Origin: Batillaria attramentaria
Taxonomy: Eukaryota > Mollusca > Gastropoda > Batillariidae
Length of the DNA stretch: 64,000 nt
NCBI GenBank assembly: GCA_018292915.2
Contig: JACVVK020000315.1
Span: 667,501 to 731,500, forward strand
Reading direction: 5' to 3'
Shown here: piece by piece, positions 1 through 12,410 of the stretch
Layout of the letters: each line of letters begins with the position of its first letter
How positions within the stretch are numbered: position 1 is the stretch's first letter
Position numbers and translations under genes: made by a program
The notes under the pieces: generated by a model
What the model was told of the DNA's origin: nothing
Seen by the model: only the letters and a program-made list of their open reading frames with translations
Databases searched by the model: none

Positions 1-331
1 ACAAAAAGCACCAGATTGCCATATTTTACTATGCACACAAATTTTAAAAGGGGCAAAGATTTTATACTATATTTAGCCGAGTTCTTACTACATGCCCCGG
101 AAGCTAATACTATCACGTAGCCGACACTCGACAATTGCAAGGCGGCCATGATCACGTGACGGGTGACGTCAGTACCGACTGAACTTCACCAGGAGGGTCT
201 GAGTTTTTGACACGAACTTTCGTGAGTGAGTGACGTGCGTGTCTGGCCCGGTGCATCTGAAGCCATGCATCACGTGTCATGAGTGTTCCTCCCAACTTGT
301 GCTGGCGTTAGGTGCACTGTAGACGTTGGGA

Positions 332-367
<36 letters not shown>

Positions 368-1154
368 ACCGGCCGCAGACACATACACACCATTCTGAAC
401 TGACGTGCAATTGCCCACTGCAGACGTCCAAATCGACTGCCAGCGCGGCACTTGAATAACGTTTGATTTTTTCATGTCCATTACTAACCTTCCTTTATTT
501 GCTAACGGAAACGGCAAATAGCGCCTCAACTGATTACAATTTGAGTCTGTTCAGTCCTGCCAATCCGTCATTGAGTCAGATAAAAATGTCATTGTCGTGA
601 CACAAGTCACCGAGGTCCTATAAAGTCATCCGTTTTCCACCTGAAACATCAACAAAATGATCGTGGTGTCCGATAACCGGTAGACCTTGCAAACACTGAC
701 GTGTGCTCATCAGATAATTTACGGCAACAAATAGCCCGCATTAAGCAGAAGAAAAATGATGAAAAGAAAAAGAAACGCGTTTAAGAATGATAGCAGAGCG
801 ACATATGCAGCATATCATGACTCTGACTATCAGCCTGAAGGGGGTTTGTTTTACCTGGCTCCTAATTAACACAGGTTGCCTCAGTTCTGCACGCCGTTAC
901 CCTCATGGTGCCAAGAAACACCAAAATGAAAGGCAGGACTGAGAGGCGAGGCGTGATGACGCGTGATATAAATGGCAGCGCCGCCATTCATACCGAGATC
1001 AGGGGGAGGTCAATCATGAACCAGAACCAGCGGAATGTTAGACGTATCGGAAAGAAATGGGTTAAACACCTGGAGACAGAACAAGCAGTTGATGCGTCTC
1101 GTGAAGTTGGCCAGTGTTGCTTCTTGTGTCATCAGTCACGGTGTCAGAACCAGA

Positions 1155-1179
1155 CTAACCCTAACCCTAACCCCTAACC
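1155..1179. repeat. Short interstitial telomere-like repeat (CCCTAA)n
   Basis: About four units of CTAACC/CCCTAA in a row, one with an extra C. TTAGGG is the ancestral animal telomere repeat. It is followed directly by C-run/A-run low-complexity DNA. It is too short to be a telomere and may be a microsatellite seed or a break-repair scar. Confidence 0.7.
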
Positions 1180-1181
1180 AG

Positions 1182-1470
1182 ACCCCCCCCCCCCAAAAAA
1201 AAACAAAACAAACAAACAAACCAAAAAACCCCCAAACAAACCCAAAAACAAACAAACAAAACCCCCAAACAACAAAACAACAAGAACAACAACAAAAAAC
1301 ACAAACAAACAACAACAACAAACAACAACCCCCCCCCCCCAAAAAAAAAAAAAAAAAAAAACAACCAACAAACAAACAAACAAAATACCCCCCCCCCCCA
1401 AAAACAAAACAAAACAACAACAACAACACAAAAAACAAACAAAAAACCCCCAACTTGAACGAACAGAAAA
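1182..1470. repeat. Low-complexity C/A-rich tract
   Basis: Almost only A and C on the + strand, with C-runs of 9 to 12 joined to A-runs. It produces long spurious open frames on both strands rich in Asn, Gln, Pro and Lys, or in Phe, Cys and Gly. Confidence 0.9.
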
Positions 1471-3216
1471 ACACAACACCAGAAACGGGCGACCATGACC
1501 CCGTTAACTTTAAACAAAGTCACATTTGGCGGTCGTTTTGAATGGTAGAGGATTAGGCTAGATGGTAGATGGTAGAGAGTTAACGTCCTTTTCCCCCCAT
1601 AAAGATGATATCAAAGACACGGCCGTGACGAATGAGCTTTCTGTGGTAACTGTCTTCACTTTAGATAATAAACGTTTGCAGGTAAATCTATATCTGGTGG
1701 CTGGCCTTTTGTTGTTGACGGTAAATGCTGACATCACGGGAGATTGTTGAGTAAGACATAAGCCAGACTCTGCGGCAACGCGAGACGTCTTCAAGGGGCG
1801 GTAAGCCAGTCAGTGTTGTGCGAGATTCAAGGAGTGACGTATGTGAGGGGATCACGGGGCAGATATTTATAGCACCGTTTCTCTCACCTCTCTCAGATAT
1901 TTATAGCTCTTTCCGTCACCTCAGCCAGGTAATCAAAGTTGTGTCTGCGAGGCTGGCTATGTAGAAAAACAGCGTCTCCTCAAAAACAGCGATATTTCAA
2001 CCCGCCTTGTCTGACAGCGGTCGTCACATAGATTAGTGAGGACAGTTAGAGTTGATTTAGTCCGCCGTCTACACAACTGATTGACAATCTAGGACTGAGG
2101 GCGTAGGGACTTGAAACAGTTTGTGTATCCGATCTTTCTTGCGTCCTTTCCCGTTCAGTCACTAGTGTCAGTTGGCCGGGCAGTGTCCACGACACAGAAG
2201 TGTAGGCCCGCTGGAAGCGGAGAGCTGGTAAAGCTGGTATAAATGACTACGACTGATTCACATTGGGTGTTTGCTGAAATCGTTCACATTGTCACTAGTG
2301 TCTGCCTATGCACTGTAACATAGCACTCCTTTCCATACCCTTCACCCTCCCCCCCCCCCGACCAAAACAACAACAACAACTTGCCACGACCACCACCATC
2401 AACAACAACAACGACACACACACACACACCAACAAACAAACAAACCGGCCAACAACCAACCAAAGTAAAACAAAACAAAAACAGAAAACCCCAAAAGTAA
2501 AAACGAAACAGAAAATAGAAAAAAAAACAAGGAAGAAATAACCAAACCAAATAAAACAACAGCAACAAGAACGCCCCACAAACAAACAAACAAACAAACC
2601 AAGAATTTCAAAACAAACGGAAGTACAGCGGCGGATGACAATGGTTTGGTTGTATCCATTCTCAGTTCTCTCCCCTGTGTTGCTCATCAGTCATAGAGGT
2701 GTAAATTAACCAGACACGTGTTAACACATGGTGTGAAACAGACAGCCGCCAACACCACCTGTCATCACGTCATCATCACGCCATCACGCTACGACTGAAA
2801 ACAGGAAGAGGTGTGAACAGCGGAAGTTGCACATCGTCCATCATACACTCAGTATTTGCCTACCGTCAGAACTTGGTGCGGCCGTGCCAAAAATTACCTC
2901 TTTCATGCTAGGCTATTAAAACAACTAAGAGAGAGAGAGAGAGAGAGATCTGCTTTTCAGTGACGTGTTTTGCAATCACATTGTGTACGCAGTAAATTAA
3001 GCAGGCGTTGAGATGTTCCGTGATAAGGACCAGAAGGTTGTGCGATACACAGAGTGTTTACGGCGGTAGGTAAACTTGACGCCCACAAAAAAAGAAAGAA
3101 AGAAAAAGAAACCGTCTGGGTAGGTGGCCAAGTGTGAGTCTATCAGTCATCACGCTGTGGGTATCGGCACCAGACGTACATCTGATCACTCAGTGCTGGA
3201 AGCAAGCGTATCAAAC

Positions 3217-3400
3217 TGACGTTCTTGTTCACCGACACTTTCCCTACTTGACTGACACGCTGTATCTGATCATTCTGTTTTAAGTGTAAAATAGTGACGT
3301 TCTTGTTCACCGAAACTTTCCCGGCCTACTTGACTGACACGCTGTATCTGATCATTTAGTGTTGTAAACGTAACATGCTGACGTTCTTGTCTCCCGATAC
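3217..3400. repeat. Tandem duplication, unit about 80 bp, 2.3 copies
   Basis: TGACGTTCTTGTTCACCGA recurs at 3217 and 3295 and, diverged, at 3379. Each is followed by a shared block ending in CTGTATCTGATCATT in the first two copies. No coding content is seen. Confidence 0.75.
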
Positions 3401-3781
3401 CGTGACCGTGACGTTCCCTACTCCCCATGACTTACAGTCGGTAATGACGGCATTATAACAACCACTCGGCACTGACAAAATATGGACACGTGACCCTCGT
3501 TAGTCCTCCTACTAGAACCCCCACCCCCATCCGTCGGCTCCCCACTGAGCCCCTTAACCCCCCCCCCCCCATCTCCCCCCCCCCAACCTCCTTCCTTTGC
3601 GCCACGCCCCATCATGCCACAACTCCGCCGGCAACAGAAAGTCATCACCAGCCTGAAATTTGGAAGTGACGGACTTTTTCACTGCTTCTTCATTCCCGGC
3701 TCTGCATGTCAGTAAACGAATTTCATTGGTTCAAGTAAACTCCATCGTCATCATTGTGCGCAACCACTGATTGTTTCTGAT

Positions 3782-3784
<3 letters not shown>

Positions 3785-3823
<39 letters not shown>
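3785..3823. repeat. (GT)n microsatellite at a splice acceptor
   Basis: A pure TG run that leads straight into TTGCAG, the acceptor of the Ras-like exon at 3829. The repeat therefore takes the place of most of the polypyrimidine tract. Confidence 0.9.
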
Positions 3824-3824
<1 letters not shown>

Positions 3825-3828
3825 GCAG

Positions 3829-5031
3829 ACGCCATCTTCACCCACACGGCCATGGTGGACGGGAAGCAGATTGTGCTACACATCATGGACAGCGCATGGC
3901 ACGTGAGTCACGTTCACCCTCTTACACTGATCTAGTTGCAGGACTGATACGAAAAGTGCCCGTCCGTCAGTTCAACAGTTTACTGAAGTCACGATGACCG
4001 TGAGTTGGCAAAGCAGTGAAGGAGGATGTGGACTGGGACTAGACTAATACCGTGACCAACAGACTAGAATTCAGTATGTACTACTATAGTGCCGCCGTGA
4101 CCAACAGACTAGAATTGTACTGAGTGCCGCCGGCCTAGTGTGAACACGTTCAAGTTTGTCGCGACTGAGAGGGTGAGCACTATCGTGACAGTGTCTACAA
4201 TCAACACTACCAATACGCACTGAAATTGTAGTTTCTATTTTGCTGGGGTTTGAGTATATGTATGGAACGGATCTACTGACTGATTCCAGTTTGTTTGTTG
4301 GTTTTTTTGTTGTTGTTTTTTTGTGGTTTTTTTTTTTTCCTTTTTTTTTTAAAACCCGGCACTGACTGCTTTCACAGTACTGATTTTGTACACTCACGGC
4401 AGTGACTGACAAAGACGGTTAGCCTGGTAGGGACACCGACTATACCAGAGCGTCAGTCGTACTGAAACCCTACAGCCGGTCACCGGGATTTCACTTGTTT
4501 ATACGCGCAAGTGTACACACCTCTCCCCGCCGGGCTGATAAAGAGAAACAGAAAACAGATAACCACTGAGCTACCAAGGACACACAAAGTATGAGACCCA
4601 AGGAGTCGGTTCCATGTCTTATATCCCGCGTCATTGCTGACTTGTTTTCACGAGTGAGGCGGGCGGGCCCCGCTGTGACCAGCTGTACACGGCATAAATA
4701 ACATTCAGCACTTCACATGAAAAGGTTTGGGAGAGACACTCATACTGAAAACACCGCCGTAATTTTCTCAGTGTGTGGAGGTTGGTGTTGGTGGTAGTGG
4801 GTTCTGAGGCCATTATTTTCTGTGCGGCACTCCTCGTGTTCAGCTACAAACCTTAGCGGACTTGTGACCTAAACTAGGGACAACGCCAACAACAGCAACA
4901 GCAACACTGAACAACAACAACAACGCCGTAGCCCAGTTGTTTAGACACGCACTAAGTCTTGGCGAGATAGGAGACGTACAGGTTCCTCTTACTACTTGCC
5001 CTTTACATTTCCACATGTAAAACATTGACTG

Positions 5032-5085
<54 letters not shown>

Positions 5086-8000
5086 CGTGCAGAGAGAGAG
5101 GTAGATATGACGTCTGGAACTGTCTGGAACAATACAAGTGCGTCAGTCAGACATTTCGGCAACACAAAACACAGTGAAACATAATCACAACCCTTCATTC
5201 ATTCGCTGCCCAAAATACACTCAACAAAAACCGGCTCATTAACTACAGGCAGAGGAAAATTGACTCCGGACTAAAATAGAGCCGTGGTGAAAAAGAAAAC
5301 AAAAGGTGAAGGGAATGGAAGTGAAGGGAAGTGAAGGGATAGGCTGCTTGCAGTTTTTACTGTTGTTTATTACCAGAAGCAACAATGGGCTGAAAGGGAA
5401 ACACGGTTACATCTTAAAGATCTAAGCTCCCAACAAAAAGCTCTCCGAAGTGTGAACAAAATTTACAGAGTCGACCGTGCAAGCACAGTCAACTCTGTCA
5501 CAGTTACAGAGTTTTCAGCGTCCCTGAAACCCCAATAAAAGCCAAGGGCAGCCTCATTCACAGCTCCCAAAGACACACGCCGGGAACAACTTGTCCTTAA
5601 GGGCCAAAAGCCATAGGACGTAAAGCAAGCTAATGATGATTCACAGCTCAGTTTGCGTTTTGACACTGAGCGAGAAAGATCGTGCAGCACTCAACATCCA
5701 CAAGACACTGTAGCAATGTGTCTCGCTCACTGACCAAAACCCAAATGTCACGGCAAACTCGTGCTCTGGTTTTATAAGGGTCCCCGAAGCGCTGAAAACT
5801 CTGCAACTGTGACAGAGTTGACTGTGATTGCACGGTCGACTCTGTAAAATTTGTTCACACTCCGGAAAGCTTTTTGCTGGGAGCTTAGATCTTTAAAGTT
5901 TCAATATGTATGACACGCACACAACATGTGTGTGGAGAACTTTCACCGAGTGTGCTTCACAATCATGATATTGGGTCACAGAATAACTTTCACCGAGTGT
6001 GCTTCACAATCATGATATTGGGTCACAGAATAACTTTCACCGAGTGTGCTTCACAATCATGATATTGGGTCACAGAATAACTTTCACCGAGTGTGCTTCA
6101 CAATCATGATACTGGGTCACAGAATAACGCCTGAAACCACTGTGGTGACTCTGGCCGGTGTGTGTGTGTGTGTGTTGTACTAGAGGTGTAGCGCGCACTG
6201 AGCAGACGACATTATTTGGTTACGGACTGACTGAGGTCCAGCTAGACGGCGCTGATTGGTTGCTACTTTTAGAACATGTTTCGAGTCCTATTCAGTCTGT
6301 TCAGGAATGGGCCGGAGACTCAAAGAAAGACGTATTTGTCTTGTAGTACGGAACGCACAAAGTCACGACGGGAAGGGTCGCGATGGCCAACTGAAACACC
6401 CTTCTACCAAAGACCTTGATATGTTTCCAAGATCTTTGCTTCTACCATGATCTGGGAAACAGCCGTACAGCGGTTTGGAATGCGGCAGTTTTTCATCTCA
6501 GCGGCGTTAGGAACATAGACTGAGGCTTTAACAATCATCATAGTGCAGAGCCTGCAACACGAGCTTTACCGTCAGTTTGTTACTGGCAGCTACAGACACT
6601 GACACAGTTACGTACGTTGCCATTTCAGACAGGACGGTGTGAAAATAAACTACTCAACTTTCCTCTCCTCGTCCTTCATCCAGTTACACTAACCCAGTGT
6701 TCCCAGCCGGAAGGTACTGTCTATACAGAGAGCAAGAAGAGAGATAGTGCGTTCTGGCAAGGAACAGTCGTAACTGATAAACCCTCGTTACACGTTTGTT
6801 GAAGACGGAGATAAAGTCAGAAAGACACTGACACTGGCACACAAAGAGAAATAAAAAAAAAAAAAGAGAGAGAGAGAGAGAAGAAATAGGTGAATCACTA
6901 TATTATCATTATGTGGGGAATGTGTCACTCAAGCTGCAACGTGTCCTTTCAGTGACGGACGAAGCCGGACGCGGTCGGTAATTTAAAGCCTTGCTGGTTG
7001 GAGTGAGGGTGGGTGGTTGGGTTGGTGTTTAGGAGTTTAACTGCCTTTTCTGCCACGCATGGGCGATATAAGAAACGAGGGAAGAACGTGGGCAACGAGG
7101 AAGAGGCCAGAACAAATATTTGGCCCCACCCGGGATTCGAACTCACGACCCGAGCATCGAAAGTCCAACGCTCTATCCTTCGGCTATCCCAGCACCCCCT
7201 GTTGAAGTCAGGAACACTGAGAAAGTAGAAAGTTCACTGCGGAAGGAATACACAGACGAATTCCCGACACGTGCAACATACACGCATTACATGGACATAC
7301 ACAATAAAGCAAGTAAAAACAAACAAAGCATTTCATAGACAAACACAAGCAAACCCGACAACCAGAGACATCTCCTGCCTCCCCCCCCCCCCCACACACA
7401 CTTCAACATAAAAAGCGGTTGAGAGATGGACAGACAGCGATAAACGAAAAAATCTTGCCTGATTTTTCTCTTCCCCCCAAAAGATAATGCTGTTGTGCAG
7501 TGGTTTCAGATCATAGTGCACGGCGGTTCTGTGAGTGCAATGTATGTATCTCTATGCTGAACTTGTACCGAGTCCGTAACACTAAAACTAAGATGTGTAC
7601 CGGCGATAGACAACAGACACCCCCCGGTGTGATGTAAGGTGGAAGAGCTTTGTTTTGAATGCAGCAAACAGTTATTAGTTTTTCATCAAGAAAACACTAC
7701 CATAAACACTGTCCCCCCCCCTCCCTCTCAGTCCCTCCCCCCCCCCCACACACCAGTCTTGCTCTCCTCAAGAATATAAGACATTGGCGCTGTACCCACG
7801 ATTTCTTATGTCGCCATGCGGTGTGGAAAATCTTCTTTGCTGTGGTGATGATCACACGACTTCCTAATTTCTTTTTCTTGATCACGTAAATGGTAAGCTT
7901 CCAAATTTCTGCAACCCGCTTCTTTTTTCTACAACCTCTGCCCCCCCCCCCCCCCCCCCAGTCCTACCCAAATCGTCTTTCCTCGATTTGCATTGTTTCC

Positions 8001-10454
8001 CTTCAGCTTCCAACCGTTGTTCTGGCTGTAGGAGCCGGCAAATGGCAGCCAAAAAACAATCTGTTACCTGAAATAACTGTGTGATAGAGCCTTGTGATAA
8101 ACAGCCACGCGATCCCACCCAGCTAGCAGCACAGTCTCTGTGTGTGTGTGTGTGATGGCCAGCACTTTCACGTCCCACACTATCTCATCGTCTCGCTTCA
8201 CATACCGGCTATTGTTTGTGACAAGCACATCCCGCCACAGAGTTAAATGACAGATGCAGACAGTGATCACGATGTGAGATTGACATCACTCGTGCTCAGG
8301 CTCTGTGGGCTTCACGCTCATCCGATGCCAGTTTCTCTCACTGTGACCACGTGATGTCTAAGTTAGGTCTTCGCGAGCTTATTTGTTGTGGGACAGCATG
8401 ATAACACTGAGTGTCTTTCTTGTATGAGCAGCTATACAAAACCTCCACTGAGCAGCGTAAACTGAAAAATAAAAATAAAGACAAAGCCCTCCTCCCAAAA
8501 TGGAATCATAACAGATACGCACAATAACAAACTCTACTGTTGGTGGGCTGAATGCTAAACTTGAAATGGCTCGTGTCGAGCAAAGGCCTACTTCCGTTGA
8601 AAACGTGTTTGATACAGTGGAGCCAAATAGTTTAGCGGGCCTTTCTCTATGCGCCGTCTTTGATATCACCCATACGTGGTGGAAAAGGACGTTAAACTCC
8701 CCAACTTCCACCCTCACCCTTGATACAGTGGTAGGGCACGGTCCTGCTCATGTTAAAACATCAGATCGGAGGATAGGGTTCTGACTGATTCAAGTTCAGC
8801 GTTCTAACAGGGACCTTGCTGTGTCTGAGACAGGTGCCCGCCATCCTAGCGATGACATCGTCACAGTTACAGTCGACAGGGTTCACTATTTGGGGGCTGA
8901 CATTTCTGGCTTTTCTCTCTGTGACAAATGTACACGGCTTGGCCAATGCAAGGCCCGGACCCTCGCGGGTATAATTCGACGTGTATAAGTTTTCTGGCGG
9001 GAGTAATTTCATTGTTGCGATAAACGGCCAAGGCACGTACCTCTGACGTCAGTGACGGCCTGTCGGGTAAAGTGCAGCACGTGCAATCGTCGAAAATGAG
9101 CAGCGGAGGCCAGCGCCACCTATCTGCTGCTAGATTTAAGGGGACGTAACTGTGGTGTAGGTTTTCCTCCCCCTTGCTTACTTCGCAGTTTGCGGGTGAT
9201 TGTGGACAGATCTGTGTTATGTAACTGACGGGGTTTGTCGGTCGGAACAGTTAGGCAGACACCGAGCCGTTCAAACAACCCGAGTGTTATCATCCTCCTG
9301 GGCTTTGTGTCAGTCACGTTGATGCTGGGAACAGACACCTGATCGCCAGATCTGTCTCTCTCTCCCTCTTCCTGGTACATTGTATTGCCGAGTTGCAGAA
9401 CTTGACTGTGTGGACTGTAGTGTAGATAGGGCAGGGCGCCAAGCCAGCGTACGTGCTCAGTACGCTGACAGAGAGAAGGTCGTCGGCCTTCGTATCAGAC
9501 TATGTATACATCAATCCTCCATCCGCTTCATCCCCCCCCCTCCCCCCACACACAGAGAGAGAGAGAGAGAGAGAGAAAGTGCTGCTCAGTGAGTTGTCTG
9601 ATCGCACCAGCTGCAACTCAGTGGCGCCGGGTCAGCCAAGATGCTAAACACGCGACATTTCACTGTAATGTTCACAGTAACGCCATCTGTACGAATTATT
9701 CGAGCCCTTCCCAGAGCCACGAGTCTTGTCTCACGAGATCTTCAACACAAAGATTCAGCATCCCAATTCAAAGCAACAAGCAAGGCAAGCAAGTTCTTCA
9801 GTGGGGAAACAGCGGCTGGACAAAACACAGAACACTGAGGTCGTTCTCACTCATCTCACGCCGCCCGGCCTTGACCCCGTTTACCATTTTACCGACAGTG
9901 GGCACGGTGTGGCCAATTCCATGATTTCTGTTCATACTAGCTCTTCGTATTCATTTTTTCTTTTGCCTCAACTGTTTGAATCTGATCTCAACAATTATGT
10001 TTTGTCTTTGCAGTCACGCGAGCCACGCGAGGATCCGATCACGTGGGCTGACGGCTTCCTCGTCGTCTTCTCCCTTACAGACGCCGACAGCTGGGCATGC
10101 GCACAGGAACTCGTCTCGCGCCTGCGAAGTTCCAGAGACGACGACCGACTTCCGGTAGCCATTGCCGCCAACAAGAGCGACCTGATCCATCTCCGGCGAG
10201 TCAGCAACAACGAGTGTGCCGGGTGGGCGGCGGATCACGGGTGTGTGTACCGGGAGGTGTCTGCCAGTGAAGAGCCGGAGAGTGTGGAGGACGTGTTTCT
10301 CTGTCTGTGTCGCCAGGTGCGTATCGTGCACAAGAAGCGGGAGAAACTGTCGTGGATCATGCAGAGACCGGCAGTGGCGGCTAAACTCCAGATCAGACAG
10401 AGTCTCCGTAACCTGGCAGAGAAAACATGGCGCTCAAGGACTTCCACTTTCTGA
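3829..10454 (+). CDS. Ras-like small GTPase, RERG/RASL-type, 3' part (5' exon missing)
   Basis: Two joined coding exons are seen: 3829-3902 (74 nt, starts in phase 1, after TTGCAG, donor GTGAGT) and 10014-10454 (after TTTGCAG, stop TGA at 10452-10454). Together they give about 171 residues of a Ras-fold protein: strand 2-3 text IFTHTAMVDGKQIVLHIMD, then WADGFLVVFSLTD, the G4 box NKSD (in AANKSDL), the G5-like SAS (in VSASE) and a basic tail. Similarity is to RERG and RASL11-type GTPases, which lack a CAAX prenylation box; this protein also ends without one (RTSTF). Where Ras has DTAGQ, this has DSAWH: the switch II glycine and catalytic glutamine are absent, as in other atypical members. The P-loop exon should lie upstream, probably outside the window. 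The join keeps the frame (phase 0). The exact subfamily is uncertain. Confidence 0.8.
5040..5082. repeat. (AC)n microsatellite
   Basis: A pure AC run in the large intron of the Ras-like gene. Confidence 0.9.
5418..5892. mobile_element. Non-autonomous TTAA-type DNA transposon (475 bp, about 105-bp TIRs)
   Basis: Long terminal inverted repeats begin AGATCTAAGCTCCCA on both ends and pair over roughly 105 bp, to about GTTTTCAGCG on the left and CGCTGAAAAC on the right, with a few mismatches. Both ends are flanked by TTAA (5414-5417 and 5893-5896). The TTAA target and long TIRs are typical of Kolobok or piggyBac-type MITEs. No transposase is present in the roughly 270-bp core. It lies in the intron of the Ras-like gene. 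Confidence 0.85.
5939..6126. repeat. 47-bp tandem repeat, 4 copies
   Basis: Four head-to-tail copies start at 5939, 5986, 6033 and 6080, each beginning AACTTTCACCGAGTG. They are almost identical; the last copy has one visible substitution (ATACTGGG for ATATTGGG). The array begins 43 bp after the right TTAA of the neighbouring transposon. Confidence 0.95.
7015..7203 (-). mobile_element. tRNA-derived SINE-like sequence
   Basis: On the minus strand the right end reads like a tRNA: an A-box-like TAGCCGAAGGATAGAGCG and a B-box GTTCGAATC about 30 nt later, followed by an unrelated body. The arms do not form a good cloverleaf (the T-stem is not complementary), so this is read as a SINE head and not a working tRNA gene. 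Confidence 0.5.
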
Positions 10455-12175
10455 CGGGCATACAGGGAGAGATGATTGTCAGTGTTTCATGAGAGACGTT
10501 ACAGGCAAGACACAGGGCAAAACGTCAACTAGGGAAAAGGTTTTACAAAAATGGCCTTGACAGTGTTTCTTGATGTGGATGTGGTCTACACCATGAACTT
10601 ATCTAGTGGAGATACAGGACTGACAGTAATCGGACCATTCGGACGTGTTCTCGATGCCAAGTTTTCAAGTTGTTGTTGTTGTTTTTTTTCCTCAAGTGCA
10701 ACACTTGATGCTGTTGCAGACACTACGGACGGTAATCCCTTTCAGAATACTACCGTGGTATACGTGAGTCAGCAACAGAACGTGACACAACCAAAAACGT
10801 TCTCTTTAGACATTGTGTGATGGAAGACATTCGTGTACAACTGACTTGCTCAGTAAAGCAGCAACAGTTTCTGAGGACATGGCAGGACAACTTCAACGGA
10901 GAAACTGAAGTTCCGACCAGTTTGACAGTACAGTCGTCTGCCTTGTCTGTGTGTGTTGGATGCTGGTGGATACCGCAAGCCTGATTGTGGGTGCTGATGG
11001 ATGCTGCAAGCCTTCTGGTGGATGTCGGTGGATGCTGCAAGCCTGATGGTGGATACTGGTGGATGCTGCAAGCCTGATGGTGGATGCTGGTGGATGCAGC
11101 AAGTCTGATGGTGGATGCTGCAAGCCTGATGGTGGCTCGCCATTACAGTGTATAGATCACACCAGATCACGTGAGGTCCAGATACACGTGAGGTCCAGAT
11201 CTGTAACTGTTGCCGGTACCCAGCTGACAAAGGTGAACAAACGAAAGAGGGAACTGGCAGCGGTTAGTTCCGATGTCTTTCGTGAAAAAACAGTGACGAG
11301 GAGACTATGTAATTTTATTTTTGGCTTGACTGTATCTCTGCAGCAGATCAGCTAGACTGCTGAACTGAACACGTAGAGTTTTTCTTGGTGAACGTGTGCG
11401 GACACCGAGCACAAGGAATTTGAATCTGGAAATGGTGTTCATGCAGATGCAGATAGAGTTTTTTTTGTTTTTTTTTAAACAAACATGTCCACAGTGTCTG
11501 TGTTAAACAATCTTTTTGTGTTGATTTTATAATTGTGTCTGTCAAAGAGGCCGTGCACTTTGTACTGTACATACATTGACATCAGCATTGCTTCTTGCTT
11601 CTTACCACGTTACATGCATCATAAGGTGCAACTGATATTCCTCTCGGGGGAATCAGTTTTGCTAAGAATTGTATAAAAACAAACAAACAAACAAACAAAC
11701 AAACACCATCGGTATCTCGTGGTTGGTTTGTCGTAATTTGAGGGCATAATAGTTAAGACACGTTAGCTGTAAAAAATCTTACTTTCAGGATTTGCTTTGC
11801 TTTCCATTCATCAGTGTGTCGGTCTGTACAGAGCCTGATCTTGCCGGAAAGTGAAGTGGTCAAACGTCTTCCACGTCACAGAGTGATGGGGACTGAGTTT
11901 TATTTCTGTTGCGTGATTTTGTCTGTCTTTCCTGCGATGCATTTTCGTGCTTAGATGCGGTAACTCAATAGTAAATTGGTGGTGAAAGTAAAAGCCAGAC
12001 AAGGGTAGGATTTGTCACGTCAGTATCACGATACTGTGATAAGCCCTACAGTTCTCCTACAAGTCCGGCGCTGGTTACGTTTATATTGAAGACATCTTTG
12101 TGTGGTTAAGAATGCGGCATCATTCCTGAATGTGTGTGTTGGAGGAGGAAATATAATAAAAATAATAAAATGTTG
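10455..12175 (+). other. Probable 3' UTR and flank of the Ras-like gene
   Basis: No further coding similarity is seen. The stretch holds an imperfect minisatellite (10957-11134), an AAAC microsatellite (about 11679-11704) and two overlapping AATAAA-type signals at 12155-12160 and 12164-12169 that could end the transcript. The transcript end is inferred only. Confidence 0.4.
10957..11134. repeat. Imperfect minisatellite, units of 21 and 31 bp
   Basis: GATGCTGCAAGCCTGATGG recurs with variants, separated alternately by about 21 and 31 bp. It lies in the presumed 3' UTR of the Ras-like gene. Confidence 0.8.
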
Positions 12176-12370
12176 CTTTTGCTAAAACTTTACAATGTTC
12201 TGCATCTGTGATTACTGCTTCTTTGGGAAACTCTTTTGCGCTCTTAATTTTTCTCTCTCTGGCGTGCGCTCTGTCAATTCCTTGTCCAGTGCCGTATCCA
12301 CTTTTGTGTGTCAATGTAGTTCTGAAAGGTTTCGGCTCTTGTTTCTATCCAAGTTTCTCTCTATCTCTGT

Positions 12371-12410
<40 letters not shown>

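Larger units (their letters stand above)
1..3828. other. No coding exon recognised; probable 5' intron/upstream DNA of the Ras-like gene
   Basis: I looked on the + strand for a P-loop exon (GxxxxGKS/T) that could precede the exon at 3829 and found none. The stretch holds short GA runs (about 336-366 and 2930-2948), C-run/A-run low-complexity DNA (1182-1470, 2350-2600), a telomere-like hexamer run and an approximately 80-bp tandem duplication near 3217-3400. The open frames here are low-complexity and are not convincing genes. Confidence 0.55.

Noticed and set aside
9726..10013. N-terminal extension of the last Ras-like exon from Met at 9726
   Set aside because: The sequence before 10014 has no GTPase similarity and ends in a good TTTGCAG acceptor; it is intron.
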